Shown: positions 54,702-64,000 of the stretch, in pieces
Position numbering within the stretch: the stretch's first letter is position 1
Layout: each line of letters begins with the position of its first letter
Assembly (NCBI GenBank): GCA_027559495.1
Contig: JAMXSV010000023.1
Location: forward strand, 372,001-436,000
DNA length: 64,000 bases
Direction: 5' to 3'
Source of the DNA: Aurifilum marmelostoma
Lineage: Eukaryota; Ascomycota; Sordariomycetes; Diaporthales; Cryphonectriaceae
Translations under genes and position numbers: made by a program
Notes under the pieces: model-generated
The model's input: only the letters and a program-made list of their open reading frames with translations
What the model was told of the DNA's origin: nothing
Databases searched by the model: none

Positions 54702-57274
54702 GTTTGGGGGGGGGGAGGAAGAAGGAAGCCGATAGGGTTGTGTCTTTCAGGGTGGTTCGTTTCACTTTCTATAACATTGTATATAATTAGTTGATGGCCA
54801 ACCAATGACAATGAATGATTATTTGTCTGTATGTTCATATGGCAGTTGTGAGGCTTGTGAGTAATCAGTTTCTGACTTGTCACAGTGATCAAGTCTCAAA
54901 TGTTGCGTAATAATTAACTGCTGCAGCTGCTAAATGTAACCTCTGTGATGATTGCGTTGTATAACCGAAACAAGGGAATGGGAAGACAGCAAGTCAGTGG
55001 CTGGGATACAATTTTATCTTCAGCAACAGGTGTGGTGAGACCGGGTGACAGCTCAACTTGTCTCTACTCTGGTACAATCAATAGAAGAGGGCATAGCGTG
55101 CTTAAGTACTTACCAATCTTGGAAACTATTCAACAAAAGTACCTAGGTATCGGGATGTCACCAGCTGGGTCCTCTGATTAGTCCTTGAAGACCCACAGAC
55201 CCTCAGTCCTCTTTCTTGTGCCAGATGTCTGCTGCTTAGGGTTCCTTCTTGTCCTTTATATATGAAAGGCAGATCAAATGGACGTTACTTTAGACGTACC
55301 GATGCTAGCCTTCCTCAAACTGCTCTATATGGCAGAGGTGCATCCCCGTCCACCAATCAACCCACAGAATCGAAAAGATCTAATCACCACAGATCTCGGC
55401 TCCACAGAAGAGGAGCAGTGCGACCACACCTCGCCAGCGGATAACAGTAATGTCGACGGTGTGATCCCTCGTCGACGCATCCCTGTGGCCGTGGACAAGC
55501 ACGTTGTCTAGATGCTTGGTCCGCAGCTGCTGACGAACCAAGGGGCCGTCAACCCTTGGGAAGACTGTCGAGGAGGTGCCGGGATAAGAAGCGAAAGTCA
55601 AGACGCGCACGCCTACGGAGATAGGAGTGGGTTTTTCAGAAGCATGGGGCAGCCGGAGGCGCTTCTCGACGCCATGGTGAAGTTTAAAACGGGCCTCCGC
55701 GAAAAGGTAAATTGTATGCGCGTAGATGGGTTTGCGATAGTTTGAAAAGTTGTGATCAGCGGTCCAAGTTGATTCTATAGCTAGGTTGAAAAAGCCAGTC
55801 TCGACTGGAAGAGCTCGAGTGTAGAGCAAACATGTTGGATATCCCATCTCAACGCACACCATAGAATAATGCCCAAGGCTGCGCCCTATTTGGGCAATTA
55901 TACCAGATTGGGTACAGGTCTTCTTGAGTAGACCCCCCCCCACCCCCTCAACCTGAATTACTTACTGACGACCCCTGAGGTCCCCACCGACACTTCAGCT
56001 GAGCCAGCTGAGAAAGCACAGACTCGATTGAACTGGTTGCCAACGGGTACAGGCGAGCAGCTTTCATCTAAATCTGAGATACACACAACATGATGGGCTT
56101 CATCCTCCTCGAAACGCTACGCTACTTGGGATTCAGATCATCCCCGTGAAATGTAAGCTTCGGCATATTACATGATCCCGCCGTGCTAAGAGACCAAGAC
56201 AGAAGCTAAGCCACCATTTTACGCTTGCGTCTAAAAACCATGACAGCAATGCAAAACTACGTAATTATGTGTGGCGACCCGGCAGCCTCGCTCAATGCCA
56301 GCTTGCAAAAAAGGAGTCAGCCGGGGGGGGGAGGCACAAGAATTATTCCACAAGATCTGCCTCCTAGCTTGCAAGCTGCGGCCGCACATGCTGCCTTCTT
56401 TTCACCACCATCACCACCACCCCCCCCCCCCTTCTCCTCTCCCCCCCTTCTCTTGTTCTTATTCTGTGCGGAAATAAGCTGTGCGGCGTGTTCAAACTGT
56501 CTCTCTTGCGGAACGCCGGAGTCAGCTAGGGGCCGCCCCTGTTGACTCCGTTTTAGGCAGTGAACAGTGGATATGGGTGCTAAATAGCATTGATGGCTAA
56601 TTAATAAAGAGTTAGGCTGTCTATATAGACGCAAGGCGAATGACGCTGGAGGGGGAGGGGGAGGGGGGGGCTTAGAAGATAAACGCACAGGCTTGACAGG
56701 GCACTGAAAAGCATACCTATAGGCTATGACTCGCCAAGAAAGACAGACCGTTACTACCCCGAGAGCCCGTCGGGCTTGTCCTCTGGCCCGAAGTATGCTT
56801 ATCCGTAAACGACGGACTGCACGGACAGTTCTACTGTAGCTTCTAGGCTTTATCCCTTCCGGCGTGGGCTTGCTCTGCTCTGGCCGGGCCTGTTAGAAAT
56901 CCGCTGCGTAATTATGGACGACGGCGGACTCTATGCCTTGGTGGTTTGTTTTTGTCCTTTTTTTTTTTTTTTTACTCTCGGTAACTTTGAAAACAGTCCT
57001 GATGAGATTAGTCTTCTCTTTCTTTTTTTTTTTCTCTTCAGAAATAGGAGCTAACGGTCGTCGGGCTGAGGTTGCTGTCCGCTCTGTCCTCGACCTTTGA
57101 TTTATATAATTCCTGGCCCGGCCCGACTGTGACCTTTGGTCAATAGCATCTCGCAGGAAAACTAGATCAACAACACATCTCTTCTTGCTCTTCCTTGCTG
57201 TACATCTGTGTGTGCCTCTTCGTTGTTCCATCTTCCTGATTGGGACCTAGAGTCTAGGACCAACAAATCCAACA
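54702..57274. other. Intergenic region, 2.6 kb
   Basis: Between the glucanase stop and the ABC transporter start. Short ORFs at 55278-55511 and 55380-55943 have no family features. C-rich (56418-56450) and T-rich (56957-56973, 57021-57035) stretches occur; the last 200 bases are CT-rich and form the ABC transporter leader. Confidence 0.45.
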
Positions 57275-60200
57275 ATGGATAACGCAGCCTCGTCCCCTGG
57301 AGACGGCACCCGTCGTCTCCAGGACGACAACGACCTGTACGAACACCCAGGCGAGGCAGATGATTCGCCCTCCATCTCAGAGGGCTCAGACACGGCCATG
57401 GGACAGTCAGAAGACAGCTCCTTTGTGGACAGGGGCCTGATCGACGAGACCGAGAGGAGGGAGCTGCACAGGATCGCCACGGGCTTCTCGCGGACGGCCT
57501 CGAGGGCAAGCGGTGCAGAGGAAGACCCCTCGAGGCTTCACCAGGTGGTTTCCATGACCAGCGACTCGCCCGAGATGAAGCCTGACAACCCAAATTTCAA
57601 TCCTGTAAAATGTTAGTCCCATACTTTCCTCTCCTTCTTGACGTTGTTTCTTCCTTTTCACCTTAGCTAACACAACAAACAGGGGTGCAAAGCTTTGTCC
57701 GACACATCGAGCAGGAGGGCTTCACCCCCGCCCGCACCGGTATCATGTTCGAGAACCTCTCTGTATCCGGCACAGGCGACGCAGTCCAGCTACAAAACAC
57801 GGTGGGATCCGTGCTGAAGGGCCCACTGGCCCCTGGTGAATTCGTCCGCCTCGGAAAGAAGACGCCCAAGCGGATCCTGCACGATTTCAACGGCCTCATG
57901 CAGAGCGGCGAGCTGCTCATCGTCCTCGGCCGGCCGGGCTCGGGCTGCAGCACCCTGCTCAAGACCATGTGCGGCGAGCTCAACGGGCTAAGCCTCGACG
58001 ACAAGTCCACCATCAGCTACGACGGTATCTCGCAGCCCGAGATGAAGAAGGAGTTCAAGGGCGAGGTCATCTACAACCAGGAGGTGGACAAGCACTTCCC
58101 ACACCTCACCGTGGGGCAGACGCTCGAGTTTGCCTCGTCCTGCCGGACGCCGTCGAAACGGGTCAACGGCATGGGCCGGCAGGAGTTCTCGCAGCTCATG
58201 ACACAGGTGGTTATGGCCGTGTGCGGGCTGTCGCACACGTACAACACCAAGGTGGGCAACGATTTTGTCAGGGGCGTGTCTGGTGGTGAGAGGAAGCGGG
58301 TCAGTATTGCGGAGATGATGCTTGCTGGGTCGCCTTTTGCCGCATGGGATAACAGGTATGTTGTCAACCTACAGGAAGAAACCGTTTTTCAAGTGCTCAT
58401 GCAAAAATGATATTGACTCTGTCGTTACTATAGCACCCGAGGTCTGGACTCTGCCACGGCACTCAAGTTTGTGAAGACCCTGCGCATCATGAGCGACATC
58501 TTCAGCGCCACCCACGCAATCGCCATCTACCAGGCCAGCCAGGCCATCTACGACCTCTTCGACAAGGCGACTGTGCTCTACGAAGGCAGACAGATCTATT
58601 TCGGACCCGCAAAGGAGGCCAAGGCCTTCTTCGAGCGGCAAGGCTGGTACTGCCCGCCGCGACAGACCACAGGCGACTTTCTCACCTCAGTCACAAACCC
58701 AGGCGAGCGGAAGGCCCGTCAAGGTATGGAGGGAAGCGTGCCGCGCACCCCAGAGGACTTTGAGCGGTACTGGCGCGCCTCGCCGGAGTTCCACGCGCTC
58801 CAGCAGAGCATCACGGCGCACTCCAAGACATACGCCGTGCCTTCTTCTTCTTCTTCTTCTTCTTCTTCCTCCTCCTCCTCCCCCTCCCACCACGAGTCCA
58901 AGCATCACGGCCACAACCCGACGCTGCAGCAGTTCCGGTCCAACAAGCAGCAGCGCCAGGCACGACATGTGCGCCCGAAGTCACCCTACACCATCACCGT
59001 CCTCCAGCAGATCCGGCTCAACACCAAGCGGGCCTACCAGCGCATCTGGGGCGACAAGTCGTCCACCGTGGCCAACGCCGTCATGCAGATGGTCCTCTCG
59101 CTCGTCATCGGTTCAATCTTCTACAGCCCTTCCAACTACGACTCCAGCGCTGGGTTCTTCTCCAAGGGCGCAGCTCTGTTCATCGCCGTCCTCTCCAACG
59201 CCCTGTCGTCCGTCTCCGAGATCAGCAACCTGTACGCCCAGAGGCCCATCATCGAGAAGCACGCCGCATACGCCTTTTACCACCCAGCCACCGAGGCTCT
59301 CGCAGGCATCGTGGCAGACATACCCGTGAAGTTCCTAATAGCTATCTGCTTCAACATCGTGCTCTACTTCCTGGCAGGTCTCCGCCGCTCGGCGGGGCAG
59401 TTCTTCTTCTTCTTCCTGGTCACCTACATCTCCACGTTTGTCTTCTCGGGCCTGTTCCGCACCGTCGCGGCCGCCACGAGGACCGTCTCCCAGGCCATGA
59501 CCTTTGCAGGCGTCTTGATCCTCGCCCTGACCATCTACACGGGCTTCGTCATCGCCACGCCCCAGATGAAGGTCTGGTTCAGCTGGATCCGCTGGATCAA
59601 CCCGCTCTACTACGCCTTCGAGATCCTCATCGCCAACGAGTTCCACGGCCACGAGTACATCTGCTCGTCCATCATACCCAACTACACGCCGCTGCAGGGG
59701 GACTCCTGGATCTGCGATGCCGTCGGGTCCGTCGCGGGCCGCTCCACGGTGAACGGCGACTCCTTCATCGAGAGCAACTACCAGTACTCGTGGACGCACG
59801 CCTGGCGCAACTTTGGCATCCTGGTGGCCTTCTTGGTCTTCTTCACTGTGCTGTACATGGTCGTCATCGAGCACAACTCGGGCACCAACAGCTCGGCCGA
59901 GTTCCTGGTCTTCCGCAGGGGACACGTGCCGGCCCATCTCCAGAGCAAGGGCGGCAACAGCGGCGACGACGTGGAGGGCCAGTCCGGCCAGCAGGAGAAG
60001 ATGCAGGAGTCCGGCGGCGATGCCCACGCGGCACCCGAGGTCCGGGCCCTGGAGCCGCAGAAGGATATCTTCACCTGGAAGGACGTCACGTATGATATCC
60101 AGATCAAAGGGGAGGAGAGACGACTCCTGGACCATGTGGCCGGATGGGTCAAGCCTGGCACCCTGACAACTCTCATGGGCGTGAGCGGTGCGGGCAAGAC

Positions 60201-62064
60201 CACGCTTCTGGACGTCCTCGCCCAGCGGACGACCATGGGTGTTATCACTGGAGACATGCTGGTCAACGGAAAGCCCCTCGATGCGAGTTTCCAGCGCAAG
60301 ACGGGCTATGTGCAACAGCAAGGTAAGAAAGCCACTGATCCCGACGTCGGATCAAGACAGTTTTCTTTTTGTTTCGGGCATCTCTCTTGCTAACAACAAA
60401 TGACAGATCTCCACCTCGAAACGGCAACAGTGCGAGAAAGTCTACGGTTCAGCGCCATGCTCCGTCAACCCAAATCAGTCAGCAAGGCCGAAAAGTACAA
60501 GTTCGTCGAGGAGGTCATCGAGATGCTCAACATGGGCGACTTTGCCGACGCCGTGGTCGGCATCCCCGGCGAGGGCCTCAACGTCGAGCAGCGGAAGCTC
60601 CTCACCATCGGCGTCGAGCTCGCGGCCAAGCCAAAGCTGCTCCTCTTCCTCGACGAGCCCACCAGCGGCCTCGACTCGCAGAGCTCCTGGGCCATCGTCT
60701 CGTTCCTGCGCAAGCTCGCGGATGCGGGCCAGGCCGTGCTGTGCACCATCCACCAGCCCAGCGCCATCCTGTTCCAGGAGTTTGACCGTCTCTTGTTCCT
60801 GGCCAGGGGAGGCAAGACTGTATACTTTGGAGATATCGGTGACAACTCGAGGATCCTGCTGGACTATTTCGAGTCCAAGGGCGCGCGACCATGTGGACAC
60901 GATGAGAACCCGGCCGAGTACATGCTCGAGATCGCCAACAGCACCCAGACGGACTGGCACTCGAAATGGCTCGAGAGCCAGGAGCGCCAGGACGTCGAGA
61001 CCGAGATCGACCGCATCGCAGCCGAGAAGAGCCACGAGCAGCAGGCAGACGACGGCGAAACGCACTCGGAGTTTGCCATGCCCTTTGGCGACCAGCTCCT
61101 CGCCGTCACCGCCCGGGTCTTCCAGCAATACTGGCGCATGCCGTCCTACATCTTCTCCAAGTTCATCCTGGGCATCGCGGCAGGCCTCTTCATCGGCTTC
61201 TCCTTCTACCAGGGCGGCGGCACGCTCGCGGGCATGCAGAACTTCATGTTCTCCATCTTCCAGATCGTCACGCTCTTCTCCACCATCGTCCAGCAGATCC
61301 AGCCCCTCTTCGTCACCCAGCGGTCCCTGTACGAGGTGCGCGAGCGGCCCAGCAAGGCCTACAGCTGGAAGGCCTTCATGATGGCCAACGTCATCGTCGA
61401 GATCCCCTACCAGATCGTCACGGGCATCCTCATCTGGGCCTGCTTCTACTACCCCGTCGCCGGCGCGGACCAGTCCTCGGAGCGCCAGGGCCTCGTCCTG
61501 CTCCTCTGCATCCTGCTCTTCATGTACGCCAGCGCCTTTGCCCAGATGACCATCGCCGCCCTCCCGGACGCCACCACGGCCGGCGCCGTCGTCACCCTGC
61601 TCATGCTCATGAGCCTCGTCTTCTGCGGTGTCCTGCAGACCCCCGTCGCCCTGCCGGGGTTCTGGATATTCATGTACCGCCTCAGCCCCTTCACCTACTG
61701 GATCTCCGCAATGGCCTCCACCATGCTCCACGGCCGCTCCGTCACCTGCTCCACCTCCGAGACCTCCATCGTCAGCCCGCCCGAGGGCCAGACCTGCGGC
61801 CAGTACTTTGCCGCCTTCCTCGACGGTGCCGGCTCGGCCGGCTCACTGCAGAACCCCAACGACACGGCTGACTGCCGGTACTGCTCCATCACCACGGCCG
61901 ACACCTACCTGGCCGGGAGCAGCATCTACTGGGATGACAGGTGGCGCAACTTTGGTATCCTCTGGGCGTATATTTTGTTTAATATTTTCGTTGCCGTCTT
62001 GACTTACTACTTGTTCCGGGTCAGGCCGTTGCAGCGCGTCGCCAAGTCCAAGAGCAAGAAGTGA
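57275..62064 (+). CDS. PDR-type (ABCG) multidrug efflux transporter, CDR-like
   Basis: Exons 57275-57611, 57683-58355, 58434-60322 and 60407-62064 (introns 71, 78 and 84 nt) join in phase to 1518 aa, a typical full-length (NBD-TMD)2 PDR protein. NBD1 has the variant Walker A GRPGSGCST (about residue 195), signature VSGGERKRVSIAE and degenerate Walker B PFAAWDNSTRGLD. NBD2 has canonical Walker A GVSGAGKTT (about 920), Walker B LLLFLDEPTSGLD (about 1044) and a degenerate signature LNVEQRKLLTIG. This asymmetry, with one competent composite site, is normal for the family. Each half ends in six membrane helices, including the WIRWINPLYYAFE and RLSPFTYW segments. Such plasma-membrane pumps export azoles, toxins and plant defence compounds. 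A Ser run (about residues 473-487), encoded by a triplet repeat, lies between NBD1 and the first membrane domain. Confidence 0.97.
58841..58885 (+). repeat. Coding TTC/TCC triplet repeat (poly-Ser)
   Basis: A run of TCT/TCC codons encodes about 14 consecutive Ser in the ABC transporter, followed by a His-rich stretch (SPSHHESKHHGH). It lies in the cytoplasmic linker, not in a catalytic motif. Confidence 0.9.
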
Positions 62065-62477
62065 AGAGAGAGAGAGAGGGTTGGGTGGTTAGAATTAGGG
62101 GTTTGTCATTGCTGTTAATGGTTGCTCAACGAGTACTGGGTTCGAGCGCCAACTGGGTCATTACTGGAAACATCCGCGGATCGCATTTACGATAGATAGA
62201 CTTTTTGGTGTTGGGAGGGGTTTTCTGATACTTATTATAGACCTAACGATGAATTAATTACTATTGAATTATAATTACTTACAATAAAATGACAATGTGC
62301 ATCACACTGATACTAATTTTCTCCTGGGTCTGAATTGATATATAATAGGAAACAATCAAAAACAAAAAAAAAAAAAAAAAAATGAGCGTCTGTGGAGAGA
62401 GAGTCAGTCCTCTCAGCATTCTGTGGCCTCGGAGCAGGGGCTCAGGTCTGTAACATGTTCACCAAAAATGACAAAAT
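62065..62477. terminator. ABC transporter 3' region
   Basis: About 410 bases after the ABC stop codon. AT-rich from 62215 with an A run at about 62363-62382; consistent with 3' UTR and polyadenylation sequence. The exact cleavage site is not visible. Confidence 0.4.
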
Positions 62478-62565
62478 TGAGGGACGCCGGATTTGAACCG
62501 ACAACCTTGAGGAGTCTCCAGAGAAAGAACTGGAATCTCACACGCTACCGTTGCGCCAGCCCCCC
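62478..62565 (-). tRNA. tRNA-Trp (anticodon CCA) with a short intron
   Basis: The minus strand gives GGGGGGC TG, D-arm GCGC AACGGTA GCGT, then stem TGAGA, loop TTCCAG with anticodon CCA, an intron of about 16 nt after position 37, stem CCTCA, variable AGGTT, T-arm GTCGG TTCAAAT CCGGC and acceptor GTCCCTC with discriminator A. The acceptor stem pairs fully (G1-C72, G2-U71 wobble, three G-C, G6-U67 wobble, C7-G66) and the T-stem pairs. The intron contains TGG, able to pair with the anticodon. A TTTT terminator follows. The only oddity is an A31-C39 mismatch in the anticodon stem, which may mean the intron boundary is off by a base. Mature length about 72 nt. Confidence 0.9.
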
Positions 62566-63009
62566 AATTGATGAAATTTGCAATAAATAGAACAGTCTAT
62601 ATTCTACATGACTCATTGGTGTCCTGGACCGTCAACTTGTGTCTGCTGGCCCACACACACCCCCACGTGAATTCCACCACTCGAACCAATCTGGGAATGA
62701 TGGACCAGCGACACCAAACCTCAGTCCGGGTTGATGTTTCGGTCGTTGGCTATCTTCTCTTGGCTTGAATATAATTTACCTGGTGTAAGTGTCATCCTTG
62801 CAGTTTCATGCTTACTCAGGATCGCGATCATCGACTCGAGATGCGGATGCGTCACTTGCGCAATGTGTTGGGCCAGGGTTGAGCGGGCTGGCACAACAGA
62901 TTCTTTGTTCTCCAGTGAACAGTAATATATTGGTTTGATTGTAATAGATGCTTCGTATGCAACAATTGGAGAAAAATGGCTTTTGTACAAGAACGGTTCC
63001 ACCGCAGTC
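62566..63009. other. tRNA-Trp upstream region and methyltransferase 3' flank
   Basis: These 444 bases lie upstream of the minus-strand tRNA and downstream of the minus-strand methyltransferase stop codon. No gene or repeat that I can support. Confidence 0.4.
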
Positions 63010-64000
63010 CTATGTCGCCGTTCCGGTACACGGAGCCTCCATCCTCTTCTCCGCGACGATCATCAGGTTCCGCGGAGACACCTTGTACTCAAAGATCGGA
63101 ACAACATCCACCCCGTCAGCCGCATGCTCGACAAGATACCAGTACCGATCCAGAGCGATGATGCTCTCGACAGCTTTACAGCAGAGGACACCAAGCGTCC
63201 ACAGGATAGCAATCCTGCTCTCCCCCCGGCCAGCATAGCGCGCTTCGTACGCCTCCGTGTCTTCCCTCGAGACTCTGCTCTGGTCCACGCCGAGGCAGCG
63301 CACCGCGCGGCTCGTGAACCTCTCGAAACTGGCCAGGTCCCCCTTCCTGATGCCCCAGTTCGGTCTGCCGCCGGCGTCGTCCACCCGTATGCCCTTGTCA
63401 TGCAGCATCTTCTCCAGCACAGCCCGGTAGAACTGTTTCCGGGCGTGGGCCGACCTCGCCCTGGTCGGGTCCAGCCTCTCCCAGTTGTTGGGCGCCTGGC
63501 AGCCCGTCATCAGCGCCGTCGGGCTCAGCGTCACCCCGCGGGCCCGGAGCCGCTCGCTGACGGGGAACCCATCCGGGCAGCTGTCCGAGCGCATGACGAT
63601 GTGGTTATAGCAGCACCCGACGGCCGCGAGGTGGGAGATGAAGGCACACCTGTCAAAGTACCGCAGCATGTGCTCAGACAGCCTCCCGCAGGCGTGCAGG
63701 CCCACGAGCACGCACCTCTCGCCGCCCGCCCAGCCCTCGATCTCCTCGGCCAGGGCCGTCGAGCCGTCGATATAGCGGACGAGGTGTCTAAGCCGGTCCT
63801 CTGTGACGCCGAGAGAGGCGGCCAGGGCCTGCGAGCCGGCGACCTGGGATGCGCTGCCGTCAATGGCCAGGACGCGGAGGGTGGGGAACAGGTGGGCGAG
63901 GGTGACGGAGAGGTAACCCTGTCCGGAGCCCACGTCGATGACGTGGGTGAGGTTGTGGGCATGGCAGACTTGGTGGATATAAGCAGCTGCAACAGACACC
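63010..64000 (-). CDS. METTL25/RRNAD1-like methyltransferase, 5' partial
   Basis: The minus-strand frame runs from the stop at 63010-63012 to the right edge and stays open, so the N-terminus is missing; about 330 C-terminal codons are visible. The SAM-binding motif THVIDVGSGQGYLSVTLA is followed by VLAIDGSASQV, LVGLHACGRLSEHMLRYF, AVGCCYNH and CQAPNNWE, and the end reads IFEYKVSPRNLMIVAEKR. These are the motifs of the Methyltransf_32 proteins (METTL25, RRNAD1/METTL25B). In animals family members are poorly characterised, with one shown to modify a ribosomal protein in recent work that I cannot verify here; no specific substrate is assigned. No intron is needed in the visible part. Confidence 0.88.
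   Translation of the reverse strand, partial: VSVAAAYIHQVCHAHNLTHVIDVGSGQGYLSVTLAHLFPTLRVLAIDGSASQVAGSQALAASLGVTEDRLRHLVRYIDGSTALAEEIEGWAGGERCVLVGLHACGRLSEHMLRYFDRCAFISHLAAVGCCYNHIVMRSDSCPDGFPVSERLRARGVTLSPTALMTGCQAPNNWERLDPTRARSAHARKQFYRAVLEKMLHDKGIRVDDAGGRPNWGIRKGDLASFERFTSRAVRCLGVDQSRVSREDTEAYEARYAGRGESRIAILWTLGVLCCKAVESIIALDRYWYLVEHAADGVDVVPIFEYKVSPRNLMIVAEKRMEAPCTGTAT

Noticed and set aside
59335..60321. 328-codon minus-strand ORF antisense to the ABC transporter
   Set aside because: Same reason; it overlaps conserved transporter coding sequence and shows no family motif.
60475..61731. 418-codon minus-strand ORF antisense to the ABC transporter
   Set aside because: Its composition (Glu/Asp/Gly/His/Leu-rich, low complexity) is that expected when reading the complement of GC-biased third positions; no domain, and the sense strand is a complete transporter.
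1..64000. CRISPR arrays, bacterial operons, plasmid or phage features
   Set aside because: Spliceosomal introns throughout, fungal gene families and spacing; no spaced direct-repeat array was seen.

Overview
The window is nuclear DNA of a filamentous ascomycete (Pezizomycotina, most likely a Sordariomycete; the species cannot be named from sequence alone). Support: many short spliceosomal introns (about 50-160 nt, GTRNGT donors, CTAAC/CTGAC-like branch sites, YAG acceptors), GC-rich third codon positions, one gene per transcript on both strands, CT-rich leaders, and families typical of filamentous fungi (a HET-domain protein, a Pth11-type fungal rhodopsin, DUF3074, a secreted tyrosinase, a PDR-type ABC transporter).

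Layout, left to right. 1-2030 (+): DUF3074/START-like protein with a coiled-coil tail, cut by the left edge. 2745-7880 (-): THADA/Trm732-like tRNA-methylation partner. 8474-9237 (+): TIM23, divergent from the former. 11141-12693 (+): Pro/Asn/Met-rich unknown protein. 13405-14230 (+): dephospho-CoA kinase with a frameshift in a run of seven G. 14942-17660 (+): disordered protein rich in GW/WG dipeptides. 18819-20570 (-): secreted tyrosinase. 20571-24878: gene-poor. 24879-26580 (+): seven-helix fungal rhodopsin. 28384-29773 (-): eIF5. 31295-32743 (-): cytochrome P450. 33850-37124 (-): Ark1/Prk1-type kinase. 38589-39720 (-): DUF1749 hydrolase. 40036-43613 (+): Tti1. 43931-45910 (+): HET-domain protein. 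45911-50114: gene-poor. 50115-52246 (+): amino acid permease. 53652-54701 (+): GH16-like glucanase. 57275-62064 (+): PDR/CDR ABC transporter. 62478-62565 (-): tRNA-Trp(CCA) with an intron. 63010-64000 (-): METTL25-like methyltransferase, cut by the right edge.

This is a mixed neighbourhood: conserved housekeeping genes (translation, tRNA modification, mitochondrial import, CoA synthesis, PIKK assembly, endocytic kinase) alternate with accessory genes (tyrosinase, P450, rhodopsin, permease, glucanase, ABC pump, HET). I see no biosynthetic core enzyme, so I do not call a secondary-metabolite cluster, and I found no obvious new multi-gene system. The most interesting points are single-gene ones: the GW/WG-rich protein that could be an Argonaute-hook type scaffold, poor-context uORFs upstream of eIF5, a cryptic in-frame exon with a stop in the Trm732 gene, the CoA-kinase frameshift, and a 12-nt microexon in the permease. 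Exon coordinates below were worked out by hand by matching reading phases across introns.
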